NCBI GenBank assembly: GCA_933228675.1
Contig: OW121740.1
Coordinates: forward strand, 50,415,174 to 50,479,173
DNA: 64,000 nt
Direction of reading: 5' to 3'
Source of the DNA: Stomorhina lunata
Taxonomy: Eukaryota; Arthropoda; Insecta; Diptera; Rhiniidae
Shown piece after piece: positions 22,833 to 34,818 of the stretch; the first letter of the stretch is position 1, and each line of letters starts with the position of its first letter. A model generated the notes under the pieces. It did not search any database, had not been told where the DNA came from, and was given only the letters and a program-made list of their open reading frames with translations. Position numbers and translations under genes: made by a program.

Positions 22833-23080
22833 CGTGATTGAATCGCGTATTAATAAGGCAAATTCTGCATTCAGCATTCTCCGAGCTTTTTGGAAATTTT
22901 GAAAAATATCAACAACAACTAAGTTACGAATAAACAACTCGAATGTCAAGTCCATTTCGTATAACAGCTGCGGAACTTAAAAACACACAAATGCCATCGA
23001 TAAGCGTCTACAAACCGTTGGTGGTCGAATCGCATAAGAAATGAAGATCAACTAGACGCGACAAACTAAATACCGGCTTC

Positions 23081-23469
23081 TATAGAGGTATGTGAACGGA
23101 AATAACGGTGAATAGGCCACAGACTTCTAAGGCCATATGTCAACATTGCTTGACAAGCGCTCTGCTGTCGAGTTGGTGCACCTTCTAGAACGTGGAGAAG
23201 GTAAATGGTTTCGAAGTTGCAAGCAGCAAAGTATTCATGGAATGACGTATGCCGAACTTCTTACAATATAATTCGATATAAAAGAATGGTTGAGGCGCTA
23301 TGTTCCATTGGGAATCAAGGATAACAGAAAAAAAAGAAGACGTTTCGCATCTCTCCTCTTCTTCCGATATCTCTCCTTCGCACTACGTGTTGCTACTCAA
23401 TGTGCCGAATGCCGAGTTCTGGTCATACCATTCAATTTTTGATGGAGGCTTTTGGTATCCATGTACTAT
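23081..23469. other. Repeat-derived sequence without a clear gene
   Basis: It joins the end of LINE B to the EN fragment of LINE A. The segment near 23,302-23,330 (ttccattgggaatcaagg) resembles sequences near 54,915 and, inverted, near 55,885, so it belongs to a dispersed repeat, perhaps the 3' part of LINE B. No protein motif was found. Confidence 0.45.
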
Positions 23470-24480
23470 TTCGATGCATTTTCTCTAGAGTAAGATATGT
23501 TTTGCCATTGCAATGAAATATCATTGTGGCAAAGATTGCTTTCTTCAAGCAATCGGGTTATTTGAGTGGAGTATGTCGATACTGACTGTACATTTCTCTC
23601 ATAAAGGCGTACAGATAATGAATTAAATCTATGTTTACTTCTCGGATCGATCGTAAGTCTAATTCTGGAAGAACGTCTATCACAAAATGATTAGTTTGAT
23701 TTTGTAGTCAATTGATCTGGTGATAACCACGTGACCTTATGTATGTCGAGATGTTGAAGTCTAGTGCTAACTACCATGGGTTTTGCTCCAGCAAAGTCTA
23801 TTAGCCTTATCCGTGTTCGGATGAAGTTTCTTGAAGGCTTAATTTCCCGACTGTTTGACCAAAAATTGCTTCCCTTTCTAGTTTTACATTAAAATCCCCT
23901 AGAACAATTTTAATGTCATGGTCGGGACAACGGTCATATGCTCTGTCTATGCGCCTTATCCGTGTTCGGATGAAGTTTCTTGAAGGCTTAATTTCCCGAC
24001 TGTTTGACCAAAAATTGCTTCCCTTTCTAGTTTTACATTAAAATCCCCTAGAACAATTTTAATGTCATGGTCGGGACAACGGTCATATGATCTGTCTATG
24101 CGCCTTATCCGTGTTCGGATGAAGTTTCTTGAAGGCTTAATTTCCCGACTGTTTGACCAAAAATTGCTTCCCTTTCTAGTTTTACATTAAAATCCCCTAG
24201 AACAATTTTAATGTCATGGTCGGGACAACGGTCATATGATCTGTCTATGCGCTTGCAAAACTCATATTTAGTGTGTTCACCTTTGTCTTCTGTCGGGGCA
24301 TAGGCCTAAAAAAGGCTGATGTTAAAGAACTTGACCCTTATGCTAGACTAGACTCTCATCAACACCAGCTTATCTGAAGACAATATGTCTGAGCCTCAGG
24401 CTTACCACGAATTCGCAACCAAACTCATATCTGGTTTCATGGCAGCTATAATACAGCGCGTCATCTTTTGGTGTTGTTGT
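23470..24480 (-). pseudogene. LINE A endonuclease domain remnant
   Basis: Read on the minus strand, this gives AYAPTEDKGEHTKYEFCKR, then CPDHDIKIVLGDFNVKLE, then RLIDFAGAKPM, LQHLDIHKVTWLSPDQ. These match the EN region of the LINE at 44.5 kb (APTEDKDDD, GDFNAKIGK, HLDIHKATWVSPDQ). GDFN is the conserved core of apurinic-type endonucleases that nick the target for reverse transcription. The SDHY motif at the domain end is not preserved. Part of the domain is tandemly triplicated (23,804-24,250). Together with 20,405-21,510 this was probably one minus-strand element, later split by LINE B. Confidence 0.85.
23804..24250. repeat. Three tandem 149-bp copies within the LINE A EN domain
   Basis: GCCTTATCCGTGTTCGGATG recurs at 23,804, 23,953 and 24,102, and the copies end at about 24,250. 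By eye the three units are almost identical (a ctctgtctat/tctgtctat difference at the junction). The unit contains the GDFN coding segment read on the minus strand. 149 is not a multiple of three, so the triplication itself destroys the frame. Confidence 0.95.
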
Positions 24481-25540
24481 GAGGAACGTTAACCTATATA
24501 CCGGGAAGTAAATTGTTTGCAAGGTCCCCACAAATTTTGAACTATTTTCTTAATTACTATTACAAATTATCGTCGACATCATTTATCACTATATAATGCT
24601 AGTTTACCCTCTTTATCATTAAGGGGTCCTTATATTCCATTCCACAACTTATATAACTGATCCTCTTTGGATTCATTGATTTGAATATTATAATCGTTTT
24701 CCCATACCTGTTATTTACATCAACCAACAAGTGACTCTTCTTGCTGGTGCTGCTGCTGCCGGTATATTGCATTATTTTTTTTATATGTTTCTATATGAAG
24801 ATCTTCTATTTCCATGGTTATTGGTTTGAGTTCGTTGTTTTTTTCCCCCATTTTTTTACTTATTTTGTATCCATGGTTACTCTTCACATCACTTTCACTT
24901 TGGTTGTTTTTAATGCGCAATAAAAACTGCAAACGCTTTAACAGCCAGTGAAGCTTGGAAAAACTTGTCATGGTGTTGTTGTCTTTAGCTAAAAAGCGTT
25001 CTGGAACAAACTAAACAGTTACTAAAGTTTTACTGACCCCTTTTTGTGCTGAGCAGCAGCAAAAATTATTGAGGACATAATTAGTCATTCCAACCGTCCG
25101 TCGTTCATTCATAATTTGCATAGGAAATACGAGTTTTTTTCTTCTCGGCTGAAGTTTTTTTTTTAGTGATTTAAGATTTCCGTTGTAAGATGATGATGAT
25201 GACGATGATGATGAAAGAAGAAATGAAGATCCATGGGAATATTTAGGAGATAATGAGGCGACAGTAAAACAGGTGTTAGCAGGAAAATGTGTGGGTTTTT
25301 GTAGAGTGTTAAACTGAGGAAAGGTTTTAAAAAGCTTTTTTAAGAAAAGTGTTTATTAGATAAATGCAATTTTGGTCTTAAATTTCTTTAATCCCTTAAG
25401 TGGAAATGGCGACAAAACTACTACTTTTAAAGCATCTTGCGAAGGGCACAATTTCTTTTCTTCTATAGCCAGTGGTAGGAGTTGTAGTTGTCATACATAT
25501 AATTTGTTTTAAAAAGCTTTAAGAGTAAAAGGTTTCTAAC
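24481..25540. other. Lower-repeat interval with a GAT microsatellite
   Basis: This is the least repetitive stretch in the left half. It contains the candidate exon at 24,720-24,971 and a GAT-rich run at 25,187-25,217. No terminal inverted repeats or satellite units were noticed. Beyond about 25,540 the palindromic degenerate satellite begins. Confidence 0.5.
24720..24971 (-). CDS. Possible host first coding exon (unrecognised)
   Basis: An 83-codon frame begins with ATG in the context aacaccATGaca, a fair fit to the insect start consensus. The translation is non-repetitive and charged: a Leu/Phe-rich basic amphipathic N-terminus (residues about 4-22), a Lys/Glu-rich middle and a Gln-rich end (RQQQHQQEE), a style common in fly proteins. 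The frame ends at TGA, but GT dinucleotides nearby, including aataacag followed by gtatgg just after the stop, could be splice donors of a longer transcript. I do not recognise the family. It may equally be a chance frame. No further exon was found. Confidence 0.25.
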   Translation of the reverse strand: MTSFSKLHWLLKRLQFLLRIKNNQSESDVKSNHGYKISKKMGEKNNELKPITMEIEDLHIETYKKNNAIYRQQQHQQEESLVG

Positions 25541-28500
25541 CCTTTCATGGCAACATTAAAGCCTTAAACATAAATTAATATCAATTTCAGGTCTCTATCA
25601 CTTGTACTTTTATTGTTATGAATCTTAAACTTTTCGTTTGGATGTATAATGATTTCAAATATTAGACTTTTATCGATAACTTTCAATATTAAAAGCTTTC
25701 ATGTAGGTAACTTTAAGTATCTAAAACTTTCTATTAAAAACATTCCACATCAAAAGCTTTCCAATAAAAAATTGTCATAATTTATCTAAGAAAACATTTT
25801 ATATAAAACTTTCCTAAAGAAAAATGTCAATATCAAAAGCTATTCCCATAAAAGCTTTAATACTTAGGTATTAGGTATTAAAGCTATCTATAGCTGTCTA
25901 AAAAAAATGTTATATTAAAAATTCCTTTATAAAACTTTCGAACATTTGATATCGAAAAATATCTTTTATAAAACTTTCCTTTAAAAAAACTTTCAATATT
26001 GAAGCTTGCCTATGGGTAACTTTTGATATAAAAAAGCTTTTAACTAAAAACATTCTATATCGAAAGCTTTAAGAAAAGAAAAAAAAAACAAAGAATTTCA
26101 ATATAAAACTTTCGATGTCGGGGGTTTCTTATAATAATAAAATTTTGATATTGAAAGATTTTCTATAGAAAACTTTCGATATTAAAAGATTTCATATATT
26201 GTAAAGCTTTTGTTGTCAAAATATTTCTTAAAGGTTACTTTTATTATCCAAAACTTTCTACTATAAACATTCCATAAAAATATCTTAAACTTTATATTAA
26301 AAACATTCCACATGAAAAGCTTTCCAATAAAAAACTGTCATTATTTATCTGAAGTTTTCTTAAATAAAACTTTCGACGCCGAAAGGTTTCCTTTAATAAA
26401 CTTTCGACATCAAAAGATTTGTCGTCAAAATATTTCAGATAGAAAACTTTTTATATAAAACTTTCCTAAAGAAAAACGTCAATATCAAAAGCTTTTCCTA
26501 GAAATAGCTTTAATACCTAAACCTTTCCACAAAAAAATTTAAATTAAAAATTCCTATATACAACTTTTGATGTCGAAAGGATTCCTATAACATAAAAACT
26601 TTCTATAAAAAACTTTTAATATTAAAGCTTTCCTATAGGTAACTTTTTATAAAAAAAGGTTTTAAACAAAAACATTCTATATCAAAAGCTTTTAGGAAAG
26701 AAAGAATTTCAATATAAAACTTTCGATGTCGAAAGTTTTCCCATAATAAACTTTTGATTTTGAAAGACTTTCTATAGAAAACTTTCGATATCAAAAAATT
26801 TCTTTTATAAAGCTTTTGTTGTCAAAATATTACGGTTTGAAAACCTTTTATATCAACAGATTTCCTAAAGGTTACTTTTCATATCCAAAGCTTTCTACTA
26901 TAAACATTCCATATCAAATATTAAACATTTGTCAATATTAAAAGCTTTGATGTAGGTAACTTTTAATATTTAAAACTTTCTACTAAAACATTCCACATCA
27001 AAAGCTTTCCAATAAAAACTGTCATTATTTACCTAACGTTTTCTTGAATAAAACTTTCGATGTAGAAAGGTTTTCTCTGATAAGCTTTCGACATCCAAAG
27101 ATGTCTTATATAAAAGTTGTCGTCAAAATATTTAAGATAGAAAACTTTTTTTTTATAAAACTTTCCTAAAGAAAAATGTTATTATCAAAAGCTTTTCCCA
27201 TAGAGAGCTTTAATATCTCACCCTTTAAAAAAAGAAAAAAAAATGTTAAATTAAAAATTCCAATATAAAGCTTTCGATGTCAAAAAGTTTCCTATAACAA
27301 ACATTCGATACCGAAAATATCTTATATAATACTTTCCTATAAAAAAAACTTTCAATATTGAAGCTTGCCCATGGGTAACTTTTGATATAAAAAACTTTTA
27401 ACGTAAAACATTTCATATCGAAAGCTTTAAAAATGGATTTCAACATAAAACTTTCGATGTCGAAAGTTTTCCCATAATAAACTTTTGATTTTGAAAGATT
27501 TTCTATAGAAAACTTTCGATATCAAAATATTACGGTTTGAAAACCTTTTATATCAACAGATTTCCTAAAGGTTACTTTTCATATCCAAAGCTTTCTACTA
27601 TAAACATTCCATATTAAATATTAAACATTTGTCGACAACTTTCAATATTAAAAACTTTGATGTAGGTAACTTTTAATATCTTAAACTTTCTACTAAAAAC
27701 ATTCCATATCAAAAGCTTTTCAGTAAAAACTGTCATAATTTATCTAAGAAAACATTTTATATGAAACTTTCCTAAAGAAAAATGTCAATATCATAAGCTT
27801 TTCGTATAAATAGCTTTAATACCTAAACCTTTCTACAAAAATATTTAAATTAAAAATTTATATATAAAACTTTCGTTGTCGAAACGATTCCTATAACAAA
27901 ATTCGATATCGCTTCCTATAACAAAATTCGATATCGCAAGATATCTTATATAATTTTTTTCTATAAAAAACTTTCAATATGAAAGTCTTTCTTTAGATAA
28001 CTTTTGATATAAAAAGCTTTTAACTAAAAACCTTTCATATCGAAAGCTTTAAAAATGGATTTCAACATAAAACTTTCGATGTATAAAGGTTTCCTATAAT
28101 AAACTTTTGATTTTAAAAGATTTTCTAAAGCAAACTTTCGATGTCAAAAGATTTCTTACATAAAGCTTTTGTCCTCAAAATATTTCCGATTGAAAACCTT
28201 TTATGTCAACAGATTTCCAAAAGGTTACTTTAAATATCCAAAGCTTTCTACTATAAACATTCCATATCAAATATTAAAAGCTTTGCTGTAGGTAACCTTT
28301 AATATCTACATCTACATTCTACATCAAAAGCTTTTCAGTAAAAACTGTCATAATTTATCTTAGAAAACATTTTTTATGAAACTTTCAAAAGCCTTTCCTA
28401 TATAGCTTTAATATCTAAACCTTTCTTAAAAAACTGTTTATGTTAAAAAACCTATATAAAACTTTCGATATCGAAAGGATTCTTATAACAAACATTCGAT

Positions 28501-29530
28501 ATCGCAAGATATCTTATATACAATTTTTCTATAAAAAACTTTCAATGTCAAAGCTTTCGTGTAGATAACTTTTGATATAAAAAGCTTTTAGCTAGAAACA
28601 TTCCATACTGAAAGCTTTAAGGAAAAAAATAATTTCTTTATGAAACTTTCGGTGTCGAAAGATTTTCTAGAATAAACTTTTGATTTTGAATGATTTTCTA
28701 TAGAAAAGATTTCTTAAATAAAGCTTTTGTCGTCAAAATATTTCGGTTTGAAAAACTTTTTTATCAAAAGATTTTCTGTATGTTACTTTTAATATCCAAA
28801 ACTTTTGTACTATAAACTTTTGATTTTGAAAGGTTTTTCATTAGAAAAATTTCGATATCAAAAGATTTCTTATAAAAAGCTTTTGTCGTCAAAATATTTC
28901 GAGTTGAAAACCTTTTATATCAACAGATTTCCTAAATGTTACTTTTAATATCAAAAGCTTTCTCCTATAAACATTCCATATTAAGAGCTTTCCAATATGA
29001 AAATGCCAATATCTAAAAATTTCCTATATAAATCTTTCGAGCTTTCAAATATTTTCTTAAATAAATCTTTCGATTTCTTAAATAAATCTTTCGATTTCTT
29101 ATATAAATCTTTCGATTTCTTATATAAATCTTTCGATTTCTTATATAAATCTTTCGATTTCTTATATAAATCTTTCGATTTCTTATAAAAATATTTCGAT
29201 TTCTTATATAAATCTTTCGATTTCTTATATAAATCTTTCGATTTCTTAAATAAATCTTTCGATTGCGAAATGCTTCCTAATAATAAACTTTCGATATAAA
29301 AAGATTTTCTATAGAAAACTTTTGATTTTTTGCATAAAACTTTGAATATCGAAAGATTTCGTATAGAAAACATTTCAAGTCAAACTTTCAATATCGTAAG
29401 CTTTTTCCTATAGAAACAATATCGAGGGTTTTCTATAGCAAACTTTTAATATCGGAAGATCTCTTGAAGAAAGTAATCGCTTTCCTATAGAACACATTCG
29501 TTATGTAAAGCTTTCCTTAATATAATTTGT
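25541..29530. repeat. Degenerate satellite with palindromic TTTCGATATCGAAA motifs
   Basis: About 4 kb of short A+T-rich units of roughly 20-25 bp, built from aaaacttt, cgatatcgaaag and cctata blocks. Many units are palindromic (CTTTCGATATCGAAAG and variants). Above this lies a higher-order period of about 0.57-0.7 kb: the passage cattccacatcaaaagcttt plus gtcataatttatct recurs near 25,740, 26,300, 26,990, 27,695 and 28,315, and ggtttgaaaaccttttatat recurs near 26,833, 27,533 and, with changes, 28,190. No protein is encoded. Confidence 0.88.
29040..29272. repeat. 21-bp tandem array within the degenerate satellite
   Basis: About eleven copies of a 21-bp unit containing tttcgatttcttatat, with small differences (ttaaat for ttatat). 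Because 21 is a multiple of three, the minus strand stays open over this block and reads as a seven-residue Lys-Lys-Ser-Lys-Asp-Leu-Tyr repeat, and the plus strand also stays open. It is a local, recent amplification of one unit of the surrounding satellite. Confidence 0.9.
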
Positions 29531-31254
29531 TTTCTCAATAAATTTTTTCTTTTAAAGCAGTTTTGCAAACAGACAAAAGCTTGTTCCTCCATTTCAAACT
29601 ATTTGGATTGAGTTCTCCAAAACATTCAGGGTAAAAAGTATTGCTACTATGGCCAAATGTTGCCTATAGGCATCAGTGAGCTTATGAAATTCCTGGCGTA
29701 ACAATAAAACTTATTTTTATATTTTGTTAACTTTATCTTATTTTCTTAAATGTTATTTACAACAAAATTTATTTTTTTGAAAAAATCCTCTAACTTTTCG
29801 TTGTTATTTTTATTTTTTATGAATCAACTTATTAGAAATTTTTTACGCTGCTTCAACTAGCTCTTAAATTAATGCTAGTAAAGCTTTTTAAATGTAATTT
29901 CGTAATTCAAGGCTCTCAAATGTTTAATTCAGTTAGGAAAAAACTGTTTAAAAAAACAACAAACACTAAAGGAATTACGACCAAAAATGTACAATGTTGC
30001 CTATAAGCAACAAATGACATTAATGAGTTAACTATATAAAATCGTACTTTTGGGAGGCTGTTTTACTAAATTGTTAGTTAAGGGGTTAAACGAATTAGTT
30101 AGAAAATTATTTAAAATTTTTTAAAATTTATTTATTGTAATCTCCTCAACTAAACACTCTATTCTACTATTAGATCTTTGTATGCAAATTATTTTTAATA
30201 CCATTATTTTAATTTTATTTTTTTATATCTTTTTTCTTTTTAGGTACGTAATCAAAGTGAAATTGAGTCATTATTTTCAGAATAATCTTAAAAGCTAAAA
30301 AAACAAAACCTAAGAAACCGGCAAGTATTTATTGTTTAGATACAAACATTTTTTTATTAATAACTCAACTCAACCAGACACAGAAAACCAAAAAAAAAAA
30401 AAAATAACAGAATTTCTTTTTTATCAAAATAAAAAATTGTATAATTCTGATAAACATTCAATGGGTATGAAAAAGCAGAGGTTCTTAAAAAAAAAACTAA
30501 AAAAATAAATCAAAAGTATCTGCTTGCCAACCAGATACTCTGGGGGTGTTGCATAGCAGAATCTGTGGTTGGACAGACAGAAAGACGGACAGATAACCAT
30601 AAGATTAGCAACACCTGTGCGTGACCTTCTGTAATTTGTTCGAAAAACATGAATAAACATAAATAAAAATATGATTAAACAAATTTATAGATACAACATT
30701 GTTTTTAACAAAAGATGCAAATTTGTGAAAGACGAAGATATAAAGAATGAATACAAATAAATAAATACAAAAATAAAATATTTTCAAACGAGGTGTGAAA
30801 ATTTTCATGGATGTCAATATGACCTGGTGATTATTTAAAACCAACATATAGATGATAGAAATTTTTTGTTTCTATAGAAAATAGAAAAATATTTTTCTAT
30901 AGAAAATTTTGTGAGAAAAATATTTTTCTATAAAAAAATTTTGAGAAAAATCTTTAATAAAAATATTATTCTATAGAAAAATTTTTGGTAAAAATATTTT
31001 TCTATTTTCTATGGAAAAAAAACATCTAAAATTTTTTTAAAAAGAAGTGTATTTGCATTTGATCCCAAACCTGTTACATTTATTTATTAATGTAACAGAT
31101 CAATTTATTGATAAAAAGCCAAAAAATGTTTGCGGAGAAACCAAATTCCAAATTGGTTAAGCCATCTCTTCAGGAGGATTATCCCCAATTTAGACAGATC
31201 GAAAACCTCGCATTATTACTAAATTTACAAACATAACTTTTAAGAATTATGTTC
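29531..31254. other. A+T-rich sequence between satellites, no gene seen
   Basis: Very A+T-rich DNA. From about 30,845 to 31,020 there are loose repeats of the tttctatagaaaa type, forerunners of the array that starts at about 31,260. No inverted-repeat element or convincing frame was found. Confidence 0.55.
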
Positions 31255-33400
31255 ATAAACCAAAATTTTTTTATAGAAAAATATTATCGAAAATTTTTCT
31301 ATAGAAAAATATTTTATGAAAAATTATTTTATTTTATTATTATTGAAAATTTTTCTATAAAAAAATATTTCTATTGAAAATTTTTCTATAGAAAAATATT
31401 TCTATTGAAAATTTTTCCATAGAAAAATATTTCTAGCGAAAATTTTTCTATAGAAAAATATTTCTAGCGAAAATTTTTCTATATAAAAATATTTTTAGCG
31501 AAAAATTTTCTATAGAAAAATATTTCCAGCGAAAATTTTTCTATAGAAAAATATTTCTAGCGAAAATTTTTCTATAGAAAAATATTTCTAGCGAAAATTT
31601 TTCTATAGAAAAATATTTCTAGCGAAAATTTTTCTATAGAAAAATATTTCTAGCGAAAATTTTTCTATAGAAAAATATTTCTAGCAAAAATTTTTCTATA
31701 GAAAAATATTTCTCGCGAAAATTTTTCTATAGAAAAATATTTCTCGCTAAAATTTTTCTATAGAAAAATATTTCTAGCAAAAATTTTTCTATAGAAAAAT
31801 ATTTCTAGCGAAAATTTTTCTATAGAAAAATATTTCTCGCGAAAATTTTTCTATAGAAAAATATTTCTCGCGAAAATTTTTGCTATAGAAAAATAATTCT
31901 ATCGAAAATTTTTCTATAGAAAAATATTTCTATCGAAAATTTTTCTATAGAAAAATATTTCTATCGAAAATTTTTGCTATGGAAAAATATTTCTAACGAA
32001 AATTGTTGCTATAGAAAAATATTTCTATCGAAAATTTTTGCTATAGAAAAATATTTCTATCGAAAATTTTTGCTATAGAAAAATATTTCTATCGAAAATT
32101 TTTGCTATAGAAAAATATTTCTATCGAAAATTTTTGCTATAGAAAAATATTTCTATCGAAAATTTTTGCTATAGAAAAATATTTCTATCGAAAATTTTTG
32201 CTATAGAAAAATATTTCTATCGAAAATTTTTGCTATAGAAAAATATTTCTATCGAAAATTTTTGCTATAGAAAAATATTTCTATCGAAAATTTTTGCTAT
32301 AGAAAAATATTTCTATCGAAAATTTTTGCTGTAGAAAAATATTTCTATCGAAAATTTTTGCTATAGAAAAATATTTCTATCGAAAATTTTTGCTATAGAA
32401 AAATATTTCTATCGAAAATTTTTGCTATAGAAAAATATTTCTATCGAAAATTTTTGCTATAGAAAAATATTTCTATCGAAAATTTTTGCTATAGAAAAAT
32501 ATTTCTATCGAAAATTTTTGCTATAGAAAAATATTTCTATCGAAAATTTTTGCTATAGAAAAATATTTCTATCGAAAATTTTTGCTATAGAAAAATATTT
32601 CTATCGAAAATTTTTGCTATAGAAAAATATTTCTATCGAAAATTTTTGCTATAGAAAAATATTTCTATCGAAAATTTTTGCTATAGAAAAATATTTCTAT
32701 CGAAAATTTTTGCTATAGAAAAATATTTCTATCGAAAATTTTTGCTATAGAAAAATATTTCTATCGAAAATTTTTGCTATAGAAAAATATTTCTATCGAA
32801 AATTTTTGCTATAGAAAAATATTTCTATCGAAAATTTTTGCTATAGAAAAATATTTCTATCGAAAATTTTTGCTATAGAAAAATATTTCTATCGAAAATT
32901 TTTGCTATAGAAAAATATTTCTATCGAAAATTTTTGCTATAGAAAAATATTTCTATCGAAAATTTTTGCTATAGAAAAATATTTCTATCGAAAATTTTTG
33001 CTATAGAAAAATATTTCTATCGAAAATTTTTGCTATAGAAAAATATTTCTATCGAAAATTTTTGCTATAGAAAAATATTTCTATCGAAAATTTTTCTATA
33101 GAAAAATATTTCTATCGAAAATTTTTCTATAGAAAAATATTTCTATCGAAAATTTTTCTATAGAAAAATATTTCTATCGAAAATTTTTCTATAGAAAAAT
33201 ATTTCTATCGAAAATTTTTCTATAGAAAAATATTTCTATGGAAAATTTTTCTATAAAAAATTATTTCTAGTGAAAATTTTTCTATAGATAAATATTTCTA
33301 TCGAAAATTTTTGTTCAGAAAAATTTTCTATAGAAAAATTTTTGTGTCAAAAATTTTCTCTTGTAAAATTTTTGTGTCGAAAATTTTTCTATATCGGCAG
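31255..33400. repeat. 31/32-bp satellite array with CTATAGAAAAATATTTCTA core
   Basis: About 65 tandem units. The left part (about 31,370-31,870) is a 31-bp form with tagcg or tcgcg in the variable position. The middle (about 31,880-33,080) is a very uniform 32-bp form with an extra G (ttttgctatag), about 38 copies. The right edge (33,090-33,240) returns to 31 bp and then decays. Each unit is partly palindromic. The pattern shows one one-base variant spreading through the centre, the same layout as the 12-to-11-bp change in the first array. Confidence 0.95.
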
Positions 33401-34818
33401 ATCTAGGGTAATTGTTCTAGCCTGATCCAATGGCTTTTCTGAGTCCACTATGACGAATACAAATTTCTAAAGTTCTGCAGACTAAATGGAATTTTTAATT
33501 ACTTATGACTCTTTTGTTTATAAATAATATATTTTCCACTTTTTAATATTTTCATGTTTTAGTTATTAAACGCATTATAGAACTATTTTTATTATTTATT
33601 GTAAATATTTACAAAATTTTTAGACTATTGCACAATTACTGGACTAAGTCTTTGACTACAAACAATAATAAATATTTACACTAAATATTATTAAACATTT
33701 CATTATCAAGTCGATTTAAGATAATTTTGCAAACGATGACGAACTTTAAAAGACAAGTGCAATTTTTGTTGTTATTTTTTACGACTTTTGATTCAAAAAC
33801 GCATTTTACACATTTTCAGCAGAAGATACCGACCTACTTTAATTGTAGCGAGTCGGTTAACCTGAATTCAAATTTGGGTTAAAATTATAAAACTTTTATT
33901 AATATTTATTTTTAGAGATTTTAAGGCAGAAATTGTTTATTTAGGAATTATATTACTTTTTTTTTCAAATTTATAATGTTTATTTTTAATCTATATTTCA
34001 TTATATTGTACATCGGCTTGAGTTATTAATCATTATTACGTTATATAGCGGCTAATGATGATGACGATTAAGGTAGAAGATTAATTATAGGAAACCATAT
34101 TTATATAATGGAAGTTCCCCTATGATGTCTACCTCATGACGAGTTTTTTTAATGAATTTTAATGCACTGTGGATAACAATTAAGAAGAAAAGGGTTTTTT
34201 GTGAGGACACATTTACAGGAAATCGGTCAAGCCTATTTCTTTGAATTAAATTTAAAAGAAATATTTTTTTAGACCAAAATCTAAATTCTGATAAAAATTA
34301 TGAAGCCGCTATAAAGTTTGCGGATTTGCTTTCTTGATAGATCAATAGAATAATGCCTCTAGATTATCTCTTGTAAACCAAGTAATTCGGTTCATAAATA
34401 ACAGAGTTATATACAAAAATGCGTAAACACTTGACAATAAAATTTTTGATTTATTTCTCTGCTTTAACTGTGTTCTTTGTAAAGTAACGAACCAAATCGG
34501 GTTATTAATTTCAAAGTTATATACAAAAAAGCGTTAAGGTTTTTCAGTCCAATTTTTGTTTTGAAGTGTTTTTGTTACATTGTTCATATCTCAGTAATTA
34601 ATTAAACAATTTGAATTATTTCGTAAGCAAACATAATCCAAAGATTATGTCAAAGAATCTAGTTCGTAGATTATTATTAAGTAGAATTTCCTTAAAACTA
34701 CGATATTAAATCAAATATCGTGAATATCTCAACTAATTATTTACCACTTGGGAAGATTTATTCAGATAAAAGAAATTATTCGTTGGCAGAATTTTTTCGC
34801 TCATTTATGATTTTATAA
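33401..34818. other. A+T-rich sequence, no gene seen
   Basis: It holds loosely repeated phrases (gttatatacaaaaa and aagcgt near 34,410 and 34,515) and no coding or element ends that I can support. Confidence 0.5.

Larger units (their letters stand above)
21511..23080 (+). pseudogene. Second LINE reverse transcriptase remnant (LINE B), interrupted
   Basis: The plus-strand translation gives YRPYEAFDS (palm motif A, near 21,525), TRIRQGCILSPILFILVID (near 21,690) and a degraded motif C region (LEDLKYVYLLS, near 21,810) where the usual YADD is lost. NYLGTLVSRKGGADDDIH follows at 21,980-22,030. The frame then breaks at an 800-bp insertion and resumes at 22,838 as VIESRINKANSAFSILRAFW, followed by TKLRINNSNVKS and RWWSNRIRNEDQLDATN. 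This order is the RT thumb and C-terminal region of a LINE. It is a different lineage from LINE A. It abuts the broken LINE A sequence at both sides and was probably inserted into it. Confidence 0.85.

Noticed and set aside
23804..24250. CRISPR-like regularly repeated block
   Set aside because: It is three adjacent 149-bp copies without spacers, in a eukaryotic LINE relic.
28981..29373. 130-codon Lys-rich minus frame
   Set aside because: A 21-bp satellite gives an open frame by periodicity. There is no sign of a gene around it.
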